A stretch of 64,000 bases of DNA from Atrichornis clamosus (taxonomy: Eukaryota > Chordata > Aves > Passeriformes > Menuridae), in assembly GCA_013400975.1 (NCBI GenBank), contig WBMZ01010242.1, forward strand, positions 1 to 64,000, written 5' to 3'. Within the stretch, counting starts at the first letter, position 1; each line of letters opens with the position of its first letter. Shown piece after piece: positions 35,701 to 47,771 of the stretch. The translations under genes and the position numbers were made by a program. Under the pieces are notes generated by a model. That model was not told the origin of the DNA. It saw only the letters and a program-made list of their open reading frames with translations, and did not search any database.

Positions 35701-38687
35701 TCAGTATTGCACTCTGAACAAACCTATTTGCCAAAAATAATATCATCTTCTTTTGCTGGGCTTGGAATGGTGATACACAAGAAAATAGGTACCTTTCCTT
35801 ATTTCATTTTAAGCAAAATTCAAAAGAAAATAACAGAACAAAAGGAAAAATAAGATAAACATCAAGTGAACTCACTTTCTGCACTGTACATTTATATTCA
35901 ATTACAGATCATGAGAAGAGTACCATTAAACTATCAGCAATAATCAGGATGATGACTACAGTGGGAGGTTTTTTGCTCCCTATTGGGAGTAGTACTGAGC
36001 TCAAGTTGAATTAAATACGAGAGAGGGATAAAAAATGGAATACCTTTTATGACAGGGTCTGGAACTTACATGGATTCACCAACTACTGCTTATCTTAAAT
36101 AATTAATATTATTCTCTCCAAATGGCTTACCTTAATCAATGCAAGGCTGTCTCAAGACACTTGTTCCAAATTTTTAAAATCATTGGTCAATAAAAGAAAA
36201 ACTCAGTTAAGACAGATGGTTAAATGTGCCTGAGGAATGAAAGTAGAATTGAATATCATTATTATGAAATTCATTAATCTAAATGGCTTTGTTGGTTTGG
36301 GGGTTTTGCTTGTTTGTTCATTTTGTTTTGTTTTGTTTTAATTTAAAAAAAAGTGCTAATAGTATATCTGAAAAATATATATTTATCTTAGGAATCCCAC
36401 CAGTACTCTGTGATAGATATTATATAATTTCATCAGGAATTTTAATTGTTAACATCAGAAGCATTTTTGGAATTAATTTTTCAATTATTCACTTTTCCTA
36501 AAAGTGTATGAACATAAGTGTATGAACATAAGATATATACAAAAAATTACCCACATGGATGCATGCTAGATACAAGCTGTGTCAACAAAGTGTTCAACTG
36601 AAGCTTTTGGAAGCAGCTGCTAAAACTTATCTACAACATCAAGTCCATGATAATAATGCAAATTGTGTAAGGCAAGCAATTAGAAACTAGGATATCAAGA
36701 CTCCTCAAAAAAAGAAACAAAATTATAGAACACAACTTCTTCTGAAGGGCAACTTTGTTCCAATATTACTACTCTTTTGCACAGAGAACAGCTGAAATTT
36801 ATCACAAATCATTCCAGGAGTGTTAAGCCCAGGTGGTAAAAGAATTCTGGTCTTAAAAAATGCCATTAATCATGGGCAAATGAAAAAAAAATATTCTTTC
36901 TCTGTAAATAGTATTCAAAGGGCAACATACAGGAATATTTTCATTTCTTTGTTTATCAAGTTTTGAATTTTTCATGCCTGACAAAATATCTCTAGATCAC
37001 CAGAGGGTAGGCAAACTTGCTGCAGAACTTTCTTGCTTATCTAACTCTACATAAGTAGCATCACCAATCACTCTGAATATCCCTATTGAAAACAACCTGG
37101 CCATCTTCTAGAGGCAGTGTATGTTATTCTTTAAATTGCCAGGAATATTTCATTGAGAGTCCTCCTTAGAATTTTTCTTTTTCTCTCATTAACTTCTGTT
37201 GCCTTTTTCAATATACCTTTGTTTGTTTCACAGGTGTCTTTGGCTCTGTTTCTGTATTTCCCTTCCAGATACCACTCTTACTCTTCTGCCATATTGTTTC
37301 AGGCTCTTACCAGTTTTGAGCAAAAATAGAGGATCTGAAAGTACTCATCTAATATGAAGTCTGAGCAGGTTATAAAAATTAACTTTCTTTTTATTTTTTT
37401 TAATGTAACAGGTATTTTCCAACCACAAGACCTCAGTCTGATGTCTAGTTAATATCACCAGGAGCACACATTGGTACAGCATTATGGTTGAGTAATAACT
37501 CACTACAGGAACCTTGTCTCTACTAAATTCTTTCAGTACATATTTTCCACTTTCCTTATACTGCAAGACCTATTATTGTAAAACACAAGTAATTACAATC
37601 CAAATTCTTATGTCAAGTGCTCCCAAACAAAGTAAATGTTCATTAGTAATGGGTTCTTAACTGCAAAAAAAAAAAAAAAAAGCATAATAAAATTAATGTG
37701 GGCTTATAATTTAGACAGTGGCACCTAAAATTATCATGGTCAATTTTCATACAGGCATTGTAGGCACTTAAAGTCCTCCTAAAATACAACTTGGCAAAGA
37801 CAACACACAGTTAGCCATAAAATGGCAAGCTGTAGGGCTGTACAGGATAGTGGGAGACGAGTCATCCCGAAACAGTATTCAGTGTCAGTGACTCCCATCT
37901 CACTTGGGGAGGATCAAAATTTAGAACCTTGAAACTCCTTTCAGAGAGCCAAACTACCACAGAAGATTACCAGGAGAAACTTGTTTATTTGAAAGGCAGC
38001 ATTTCTTGGATTTAAGTGATTTTCTGCTGTCATGCAGAAACCCTGTAATATGGAAAAGAGGAAAGTCAGTCTGGCAAGCTTTCTATGAAAGGTTTTCAAC
38101 CCCTATACTGAGTTGGACACCCAGAGAAAACCTGACTCAAAAAAGAATCTTTACTACCAGATTTTTTTTGCCAAACAAGTTGTAATAACCATTTTAACAG
38201 CAGGAACTATCATCATTTCAGGTCTATCTCTCATGTAGATTGTTTTCTGCAGTATTATCTCCAAATTTTCCTTAACTGAGACATATAAAAGTGAAATTAA
38301 GTGAATTATAACCATCTAAATATTCACAGTTTTCAACATGTTAGAGCACTGGCTTTACTTTACCTGCATTCCCATCTTCTGTTTACATACATCTACATAT
38401 GTATTTTAAAGACAGAAAATAAATTTGGTTGCTATATTCTAGATAGTAGGAAAGGGATATATATATTAGACCAATTAAAATATTTCCTCTGTGATCATGA
38501 TTCCTTTGTATCTGCATGGGTGTTCACAGGACATATTTCTCCACGACTGTCTCTATTCTTTTCCCCTGTTGATAATTGTGTCATACCTTTGTAAAACTAC
38601 TCACTTTTTTCTGCTTAATCCACCTCACTGCTATGGTCCATATTATTGAAATTCCTCTTATTTAACACATTAAAAGCTCAGCACATC
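32727..38687. other. AT-rich DNA, no gene seen
   Basis: Six kilobases of AT-rich unique sequence. Small features are a 14-bp tandem duplication (AAGTGTATGAACAT, 36502-36529) and a 17-base A-run at 37665-37681. No coding exon or repeat family was recognised. Confidence 0.6.
36502..36529. repeat. 14-bp perfect tandem duplication
   Basis: AAGTGTATGAACAT occurs twice back to back (36502-36515 and 36516-36529). It is a recent slippage event with no visible function. Confidence 0.9.
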
Positions 38688-38970
38688 CAGTCTTTTCTTC
38701 AACACCTCCAGGCATGGCGACACCACCAGCTCCCTGGGCAGTCCATTCTAATGCTCAACAACCCTTCCAATGAAGAAATTCTTCCTGATGTCCAATCTGA
38801 ACCTTCCTTTGTTGCCTGGGGGAAGAGGCCAACTACCACCCTGCTACACCCTCCTTTCAGGCAGTTATAGAGAGTGAAAAGGTCTCCCCTGAGCCTCCTC
38901 CTTCTCTCCAGGTTAAACAATGCCAGCTCCCTCATCCATTCCTCATATGACTTACTATCTAGAGCCTGCA
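38688..38970 (-). mobile_element. CR1 LINE 3' fragment, - orientation
   Basis: On the plus strand the segment reads CAACACCTCCAGGCATGGCG, then CTCCCTGGGCAGTCCATTC, GAAGAAATTCTTCCTGATG, CTCCTTTCAGGCAGTTATAG, AAGGTCTCCCCTGAGCCTCC and CCAGCTCCCTCATCC. This is the reverse complement of the region upstream of the CR1 3' end. It is truncated at both ends: the terminal short repeats are missing at the left and the coding part at the right. The plus-strand frame 38646-38870 and minus-strand frame 38699-38935 are by-products of the element. Confidence 0.92.
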
Positions 38971-41739
38971 GAAAATGGACCCTTATTAAAAATTTGAAAT
39001 TTATTTTTGAATCTATATATGACTGGGAAATGTAGCTTCATAGCCTCCAGAAGCATGCTTCTACTTTTTGCATACATTCAACTGTTTCTACCTCCAAACT
39101 TCAAAAAGTAGAATTAAAAGGTTAGCTGACTACTATATTTTCCCCTCTGTCAATGGAAAATAAAACGTACCTGAATACAGAAGATAGAAGAGTTCAAAAA
39201 GCAGTGAGATTACATGCAGAAGTGCATCAAACAGCTAAAATGCCAATGAAGATCATATTTTGAGCAGAATAAATAAAAGGAAAAAATATGTCTTCTTGAT
39301 GTCATCTTTCCATTTTGCAGAACATACCTGCTCAGTTCTCTTGTTCTTTTGAGATAATAAAATCCAGTGTGCTTGGTATTTATTTTTCTGGAGAGACTGG
39401 GAACACTAATATTCTTAAACCTTGTTATGAATCCATGGTGATTTGCTGCTCAGGCCTCAGTTTCAATAGAGATAAGTTGAAACCATCACTTGCATTTTAC
39501 AAGTTTCACCATAGAAGGCTATTTTTTCAAATATGCAGCCTAGAATTCAATGATCACTCAATTCAGGGATACTTTAATTACAGCATTAATAATTTAAAAA
39601 GCCCATCCTACATATCTGTGCGTGTCAATAATAACGTACATATTTGTGTTACCAAAGCAATGCTGTAAACTCTGTTGGATATAGTTTAAAAATAATGGCA
39701 AATGAAACAGGTATTTGTTTTGAAATATGAATGTGTTATTGAGTGATTTTATGTGGCAGCTCTGTATCTATCATAGCTGCTATTTAAGTATCAGCATTTT
39801 CTCTACATAATTCTGAAGGTGCAATAACAAGATATTATAATATATTTAAACATAAGCATATACCTGACATGCTTTGGAAGCACTTAATATTAAAAAACAT
39901 CTGAGGTGCTAAAATAAAGGCTAAATGCAGATCTCTCACTTCACTGTAGAAATTTTCATACATCTTGACTAAGGCTACTTTCATCCTCCTTCAGGTTAAA
40001 ATTTCTAGGTGTTAATCTCCTTATGTACCTTAATATGCATACCTAATAGCAACTTTAATTTAAATGGATGTATTTTGTGGAGATTAATGTCTCTAACAGC
40101 CCAATAGCTTCTGTGTGTAAGCTTCTGTTTCTGCAAATAAAGGATTAAGTCCTGTTCATCACTATGATAAACAGCTCATAAATAGTAGTAGCTTGAAGAG
40201 AAAACCCACTGATTACACATTTTCCCCACTCTTGTGGATGACTGTGCATTTTCTTTCAGGGCAAGACACGATTATTCTGACCAAACATTTGCAGGTTTTG
40301 GCTCTATGCTGACAAGCTTTCCCAATCTTCATTAAAGTGTAGCCAAAAGCTTATTAAAACACATGGATAACAACAATTAACTTCAGTGTGCTTTCAGGCA
40401 AGGTTTGAACTGGATTTCAATTGTAATGCCATCAAAGAAGCTGTGCTGGGAGTTACCTATACTGCACATCAGAAATGCAAATGTGCTTCACAGAGTTCTA
40501 TGAAATAGCTATATTATTTGTCATATTTAATGCGTTTTAAGGTCATAGAAAAATATAGCAGCAATAAAAAGTCATAAAGTGGTGAGATACAGTGCACTCT
40601 ATATTGCACAGTATATTGTTCAAATGACTCCAAGAGGCTAGCCATAAGTCATAAGAAGGAATAGGCTAAATGATCCAGAAAAATTAAGTTAGTGGTGCCC
40701 ATCAACTCAAGTACTTCATTCTCAGAAACAAATGTTAAATCTTCCCAAAAGTCAGTCTAAACCAAACTTTTCAGGGAGAATAAATACTAAGTTAGTTATC
40801 AATTTTTTTCTCCCTATACTCGGGCATAATCTTTATTCTGCACTATGATCCAAGTATTATGCTATACTCTGAACAGACAAACTGGAGGTTTTTCATGTGT
40901 CCTCTATTCAGATCAATGTCCTATTGCATTTAATATTCAGAAAATGGATCCTAAAATACAGATGTCACAATGCACTAGTCTGCATTCATATTTGTTTAGC
41001 AGCCTTTAAATTGCACCACTTCTGAATGAATAAAGGAGGATGATCTATATGGTAAATTTTAAAATGCGCTACGTTTCTATCAAAAACAAGCAAACAACCA
41101 AAAAAAAAAAAAACAAACCCTAAAGAACCAGGGCTTAATAAGCAAAAATGCCAATCCATGTCATATTTTGCAACACATCCAGAAGGAAAAAAAAAACCCC
41201 CAAATTTTGGCAATTATCCATGGTATATTTAATTCTTGTCTATCCATCTTCATTTGCTTAACAACCAGCAGCTACATAGTTCCTCACCACTGGGTTGTTC
41301 TGTGCAGTGACTAAGTCGGGGTCAGGTTGCAGTCAGACTGCAGAATCCCTGGGGCTGGGAGCAGTGGGAGCTCCCAGTACAGCTGTACAGGGCCTGTCCT
41401 ACTCTCATACTATAGAGAAAAACACTTTCCTAACATAAGTATTCCAAAGTGGAATATATCCACCTGTAATGAGAATTCAGTATAGCAGAGCAATAAAAAT
41501 GAATTTATTAATCTATTAAATGGTGCTTGATATTATTTGCAATTTATGGCAGAATTCTTTTGTTGTTATGACCATGAGTACTCCTTTTATTAGCTGTAGC
41601 TAGAGAAACTATTTTTAAATTAATATGTGGAAAATGATGAGCAGAATGGAATTTTAATTGTTTATAATTAATAGCTATGCAGTTAATAGTGTATAGAGTT
41701 AATAGTTATTAGTTAATTGTTAATAGTTTAAAGTCAGCA
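38971..41739. other. AT-rich DNA, no gene seen
   Basis: No gene recognised. A moderately GC-rich patch at about 41270-41420 does not match a repeat I know. A 14-base A-run lies at 41100-41113. The 117-codon plus-strand frame at 39315-39668 has no domain or splice context. Confidence 0.55.
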
Positions 41740-41886
41740 ATGTGGACAGTGGCACTGAGCACACCCTCAGCAAGGCTGCTGTCACCCAGCTGTGTGATGT
41801 GGTTGACACACTGGAGGGAGGGGATGCCATCCACAGGGACCTTGGCAGGCTTGAGAGGTGGGCCTGTGCAAACCTCATGAAGTTTG
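41740..41886 (+). pseudogene. CR1 reverse-transcriptase fragment with destroyed active site
   Basis: The translated plus strand reads DSGTEHTLSK, then CDVVDTLEGGDAIHRDLGRL and ERWACANLMKF, the hallmark region of avian CR1 ORF2 around and after the reverse-transcriptase FADD catalytic motif. At the catalytic site this copy reads KAAVTQ in place of the family's KFADDTK. Both metal-binding aspartates are gone and one codon is missing. About 49 codons remain, and neither the rest of the palm nor the 3' untranslated region is present. It is a dead fragment within AT-rich DNA. Downstream sequence continues open by chance to 41993. Confidence 0.9.
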
Positions 41887-43800
41887 TTGAAAACTTCGTT
41901 GAAATTAAATATAGTTCAGCAGTAAACCTAATGACAATTTATTTCATTTTATTTTCAGGTACATTTCAGAATTGGGTTTCCAACTCAAAATAAAAAGCAA
42001 GGTGTGTCCTGTGATATTATGCAGCTCATCACTAACAACTAAATTGCAGGTCAGTGAAAATAGCCATCATTGTATCCCCTTTATAGCAAGTGTTTGCTTT
42101 GAATGTCATCTAACATTCTTAGCAATAATATGTTTTGATGTAAGAAAGTAGAGCTCAATTGTGCTGAATAATGTTTTGAAAATAATGATCTGTTGCTTAC
42201 AGTGCATGTTGCTCTTAAAATTACTGGTAATATTTGTATTGCTATCCCTGAATCTCCAATATTGCATTGATAAGTCTTCAAAGTTGTACTGAGAATATTT
42301 TTTCCTGAACTCTGGGACACCCCAAAGTGATAGCAGATTATGTATGTAGACTTAGAAACAATAAAGAGAAGGGTAGAAAATTGCCTTCCTCTTTTCACTT
42401 ACCTGCCGTGACCAGATTTTACATTCCCACTTTTCCTGAATCAGCTAGCCTTGCACTCAGATAGCAGATACTTTTCAAAAGAAATAAATATTTCAATCTC
42501 TTTAAAAAATGCCAAGGAAGAGAGTAATAATATCCATTATCTGAGGGAACTGGATGTTTTAGGAAAAAAAAAATAATGCAAACATTTCTGTAGACCACTC
42601 CCAATGGATGCAAGTCTGTATTCACGAGAGACTTGGTCACTGTAACTGAAAATGTGACTCTTTATGTCCTTCTCCATGACAGCTTTTGTCAAAGATGTAA
42701 TTTTCTCAGTGATGCAGTGATTTTGAAATAAAATGTTTCATTGTTTCTTGTTGTTATTTTTATTCCTATTTATGATATTTTTCTGTTCTTTGTTTTTCTT
42801 CAGCAGGAAGAGTTATGCGATTCATTGTACAGACAGTGGGGTTAATTAGTGAATTATATTTGTTTGGGATGGGAATTACTCTATTCACTCCCATTTGCAT
42901 AAAAGACTTTTTCCAAATACAGACATTTTCTTCAGTGGTCAACATCAAAATGTTATTTTCTCTTTAAATATAATTAAATGAACAAGGGTTAAAAGCTTAC
43001 TATGTAATGCACATGACTTTGAATGCCTCCATACAATTGATACATTGGATCTCCTTCTGATTTAAAGAATAATATTCTGCTATTCTTCATAAGATTATTT
43101 CTTTATTACCTCAAGAAATTGCATCATTTGTGCTTTTGAGTTGGCTTTTGTGCAGCATCTTATTGCCACTTGTTAAGATTTTACATACGACAACAATATC
43201 TAGTAGATGTTTCTTCATATGGTCACTACGGAAAGCAGCAATATGTTAACCCAAACTATATACTCAGACCTTTGGGGCTATCTATGTCTAGGTTAATAGA
43301 TGAAAATCCCTATAATAAACCCTCTAAAACAAATTATTTCAGCAGAGTCAGTATTTAATTTTGAGTCTGTCCAAAGGAAGAAAGTGATATATAAAGAAAG
43401 AAATATGCTCCAAAATGTGTTGCAATTTTGTTAAATTTTATGGCCTAATCTCTAAGTTCATTGGTATTTATTGAGTGATGAGTGTCTCTTTGCTTAAATT
43501 TTCTTTAAGAATCAAGGCTAAATTTAAATTGCCATAAGAAACTACTGACTTTTTATCAATGTGCAATAAAAATTACAAGTTTTAAACTTTGATCCAGAAG
43601 TTTCCTTAAACACAATGTGTTGAATGGGACAATTCAGATATATAAATTTAGGAAAAATCGTTATTGTGTATTGATAAATACACTGAAAAAATTCCAAATT
43701 ATATGTGTCACCTTAACATAGCAATGTTACTCTTCTGCCTACCGTAATGCTTTAATGTTTCAGCTAAAAGAATAAAATATACTTGAAACCAAAATTAGGC
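41887..43800. other. AT-rich DNA, no gene seen
   Basis: No recognisable repeat or exon. Minus-strand frames at 42081-42398 and 42419-42640 have no recognisable motif. Confidence 0.6.
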
Positions 43801-44121
43801 TGTTATGGTAGGTAAAAGCACAGCTCCCAGAGGCAGCCAACAGATGCAGTGGTTTGCACAGAAATTTCTGGGCTCTGCTTCTTTCAGATTTTCTAGAGAT
43901 CTAGTCAAGATTTCTGGGCACCTTGCCTGGGATACGGGAACTCCTGGGAACCCTCTGAGGATTTCTGCTGCTAAGGCTAAAAACAGAGTATGGGTAGCCC
44001 TAGCAACTCCTCATGAACCTGTCATCTGTCCTTGATCAAGGCTTTGTTCCAGTTAACCCTGAACAGGGGAGGATCAAGCTCTCTTATCTTGTCTAAGCGC
44101 CAGGCAGTTTATGCAGCAGGG
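43801..44121. other. Moderately GC-rich block of unknown origin adjoining an LTR fragment
   Basis: About 320 bp, less AT-rich than the flanks, begins TGTTATGGTAGGT and runs directly into the LTR fragment at 44122. If that fragment is a 5' LTR in minus orientation, this block would be its internal leader. However, I see no convincing primer-binding site and no gag-like translation. It could instead be a second LTR type beginning with TG. The 76-codon plus-strand frame (43805-44035) has no domain. Confidence 0.35.
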
Positions 44122-44315
44122 TGCAGGCAGGGTTTCACCCCAGCTGGCAGCTAAGCACCACACAGGCACTTGCTCACTCACCCCCGGAGGGATGGGAGAG
44201 GCCATCAGAAGGATGAAAGCGAGAAAACCCAGGGGCTGAGATAAATCAGTTCAATAGGTAAAGAAAAAGTCACTCTCACACAAGCAAAGTAAAATAAGGA
44301 CTATTAATATTAACT
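44122..44315 (-). mobile_element. LTR fragment of an avian endogenous retrovirus, - orientation
   Basis: On the plus strand, TTTCACCCCAGCTGGCAGCT, AAGCACCACACAGG, CTTGCTCACTCACCCCC, GGGATGGGAGAGG, GAGAAAACCCAGGGGCTGAG and CAATAGGTAAAGAAAAAG are the reverse complement of the 3' part of the avian LTR family that also supplied the solo LTR at 2251. The comparable 3' portion there runs from about 2700 to 2838. The promoter half is missing, so the copy is truncated. Confidence 0.8.
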
Positions 44316-47300
44316 AAACTAGAGGGAAAATCTGTTTTCTCCCTGCAATCAATTAAATGAAATACCTGTGACAATAATACAGGCTACTTTGCAACAAGGC
44401 TTCTAGGGCATCTGAATAGACTTACTACAGTCCTTTATCTTGAAGTAACACAGAATACATAGTAAAGGTCTTGGGCTTTAAGTAAAAGTTTTGTGAAATA
44501 CTGTTTCTTGGATACTTGTAGATGCATCAGTAAATGAAACAGAAAATAATCTGAAATTACCTGTAAGTATGAACAGTGACATAACACGTCTTTATTTGCA
44601 ATTCCATTTTCAGTGTTATTTATGCCAGTGTCACTTTATAGACGTGGTCTGTGTAGTGTAGACACTTTGCTAGGGTACAGAATCAATATGGTCTATTATT
44701 GCAAACCAAGATGTTCAGCAAGGTTCTGGATTTTGCTTGAGACTGTATAGAAAAACATGGAGTGATTTGCATGATAAACTTTGGTTCTTTGCCTGTTGCA
44801 CCTTCCCTCTCTCTCCCCATTTGACAGCTACTTGAGATTACCATGTCTCCTAATACCTGACAGTAGCAATGTCTAGGAAAAAGAATGTAAGTAAACACAG
44901 ATTTCCCTAGGCATTTTATCCTAGCTTTACAGCTAGCAGGAAGTTTTGGATAAAATTGAAGTGTGTTAAGAAAATGAGGCTTGTGGCCTAAGAGACAACT
45001 GATATAGTAGAAAGGAAATATAAAAATATGCATTTTGCCTTATTTTTTGGCCAAAGGGACATGGGTCATACACACCAACTGAGTCTTAAAGAAGACAATT
45101 GTTAAATTTCTAAACCAATTTATGTGTTTGATGTAATTTATTCCTGGTAATATTTAATGGCTAGAGACCAGGATTAGACTATTTTTAGAGTAACCTACAT
45201 AAATTTGCAGTCTTTTTAACAACATGCTGTGAGGGTACATATGTGTGACATATTCATAAAGCACATCCAAATACCTTAATGAGCACTTATCTTACTGTCA
45301 ACATGTCTGTGCCCCTAATTCCAAGCTGATGTTGTAGATACTGCTTCCAGGAAACCAAACTCCATTTTTTAACAAGGGCAGTGAATGACTTAATGTTTGC
45401 TGAGTTAAAATTTGTGAAGAAAACCCATGTCCCTAAAATACTACTTTAATTTATAGCAAATTGGTCCTACTCTGAAATGCTAAATTCAAGTTCTCAATCT
45501 TCTAAATTCTCAGTGGGCCAGATGAGTTAGTTAATGGGTACAAAATTGTTTTCAAGGATTCTGTTAGATGTCATCCTGCCATTTTATATGCCATTCTTCC
45601 TGTTTGTTCAAAACAAACAAGTAGACTTTCAAGCAGAAAGGAAAAATCTATATCTGAATCCATTTCAGAATAAACTATACTTCTTTCTATGAAAACAAAC
45701 TTTTTAGTTTTTTTCTATAAACTTATATTGCTCTACAACTATTCTTAGGAAGCTTAACTAAAATAAAAGTCTCTTGCTATGATTAGAATATTTATTTGTA
45801 TCTGTGTTGTTTGTATATTTATTCCTTTTCTCCTTCTTTGATCCTTTTTTATTTTTATGCCTGGAAAAAAACACTGAAAAAGAGAACCAAGGTAAAGTTT
45901 CAAACAATTCAGAGGATATAAAATATTTCATAATAAAAATATAAGCATAATTATTTTGAACATGTTTATACAATGTTATGATTAAAATAATTTTTGAGGC
46001 TTATAACCAAAAAGTTAAAATAGCATTCAATAAATCAGTGCCATATAGAGTATGTATGTGTCATTTAATCTTCTTTAACCCAAAGGGATTAAAATATTTA
46101 TAAGCTTTGATATATAATGTCAGAAATATTTAACATATTTATTAAAATTGTTTACAGATTTGAGAAATTATTCTATATTACCAAATACACTTTTCACCAA
46201 AATGCCAAATATCAAGAATGAATAAGGGGTTAAAAGAAGATATTTTATTAGTAGTAGTAATTTTTTATTTTAATAAAGTATCAACTGTTTAAAAAAACCC
46301 AAACTCTAAGGCCCAACTTCTGTCTTAAATTGTGCTCAGTCAAAACTCATCAAAATCAATGAATGATGAAATAACTGAGAGAAATATGTTTCTTATCTGC
46401 TTATCCTTGGTTTATGAGTTTTCATTAATTCATATCCATGTATTTTTCTCTGGGAAAATGTTGTAAATGTAGCACTACAGGGTGCTGATATATTGATTAA
46501 CTGAATGCAAGGTGCAGGAAGAAGGCAAGTGCACGGGGGTATAGGAAATACAGGCTTCATTGTTCACTTACACTGGTGTGCTGTGTAACCCCAGCAATCG
46601 TTCTGCTGTTCCATGCTCCTTCTTTTATAACTCCTTCTCTTCTGTTTAGAAAACACACTCTTTGGCATGGAATATTGTGTCTTAAAATTTATATCCTGAG
46701 CACAATCATAATTTTCTTTATTATGGTTTCTAGGTGGGTCCTTAACACAAGTAGCACAGAAGAAAAACATTTTACTTAGTTTCTCTTTTCGCCAAATCTA
46801 GTGTTTTAAGTGCAATCAGGCATGTACTATATAAATAAAATTAAAACAAGTTAATAATTACCTTCTCTGTTATAGTAATCTCCCTTGTTCCTAATTTCAA
46901 GTTTTTTTGTAAATGGTAAAAAATATTTAAAACATGAAAGCTTGAGTTCCAAGAAATGCTAACTAATTAAGGAAAACTTAAAGACAAACATACATAAATT
47001 TTAAAATTTATTCATAAGAAATTCAACCAAAAATATTAAAAAGCTATATTTGAACTGCAGTATTCAACTAACAGTTGAAAAAATGCCAGCAAAACCCCCC
47101 AAATCTTTGAATAGAATATTCACTACCAGATTGTTTTCTCAGCTCTGATTTGAACTAAGACAGTATTGAGAATGGTATTGAAGAATTGTAAGAAACATTT
47201 AAATTATTTATTTTAATTGAAAACACAATGTAAGATGTTTCCTACAGAAATTCTTTTGTTGCAATTCATTGGAGACTTCCTCATCTTTGGATTTGTTGAT

Positions 47301-47614
47301 GGGAACTTAGTGACATGACTAAGTCACAGGAACTGAATACTCAGAATGAAAATACTCTTGTTCAGTTAAGAATTCTATAAAATACTGAGTATAATTGGAA
47401 GCTTCCAAAACCAAAACCTCAAACCTTTATTCTGCCAAAAATCTCTGACAAAATCCAAGGCAGTGTGAAGTTTGCCTAGAGAAGACCACTTTATTTTTGC
47501 CCCTGACCATTAAAAGCAAATTCTTTGGTGTTTAATGGCACAAATGCTAAAGAACTTGATCTATGCAGTGCTATTGACTCCATTCAAAAATCATGGAAGG
47601 ACTGCAATGTGATC
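44316..47614. other. AT-rich DNA, no gene seen
   Basis: Unique AT-rich sequence. No recognisable repeats, RNA genes or exons. If the exon candidate at 47615-47768 is real, its 3' untranslated region would extend leftward into this stretch. ATTAAA-type polyadenylation hexamers are common here but uninformative in such composition. Confidence 0.6.
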
Positions 47615-47768
47615 TTAATTCATTAAAATTTCAGTTAATCTGTTCATGCTTCTTTTAATTTGCCTTTGAAAAAGGTCTTTAGAAACTGGATTTTCACTGC
47701 TATCTTCAGCAGTGTGGCCAGGATCTTCCATTTTCCTAGGTAGTGCTATGCTGTGGTCTACTGCAGTT
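47615..47768 (-). CDS. Candidate terminal coding exon, gene unidentified
   Basis: On the minus strand a long pyrimidine tract ends CTCTTGTGCTCTTTTCAG (CAG at 47771-47769), an excellent splice acceptor. It is followed by 154 nt that stay open, with the first exon base completing a split codon, to a TAA at 47617-47615. The peptide continues TAVDHSIALPRKMEDPG, includes AEDSSENPVSKDLFQRQIKR and ends MNRLTEILMN. It is charged and soluble-looking, unlike the lysine/asparagine/phenylalanine-rich chance frames nearby. I do not recognise the protein. No upstream exon of matching phase was identified in the window, and the candidate at 10550-10676 cannot follow it in the same transcript unless the stop is spliced out. 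It may be coincidence. Confidence 0.3.
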
Positions 47769-47771
47769 CTG

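Noticed and set aside
37665..37681. A-run that could be a retrocopy tail
   Set aside because: No GC shift, no transcript-like sequence before it and no flanking duplication were seen. The same applies to the A-run at 41100-41113 and the T-run at 18485-18502.
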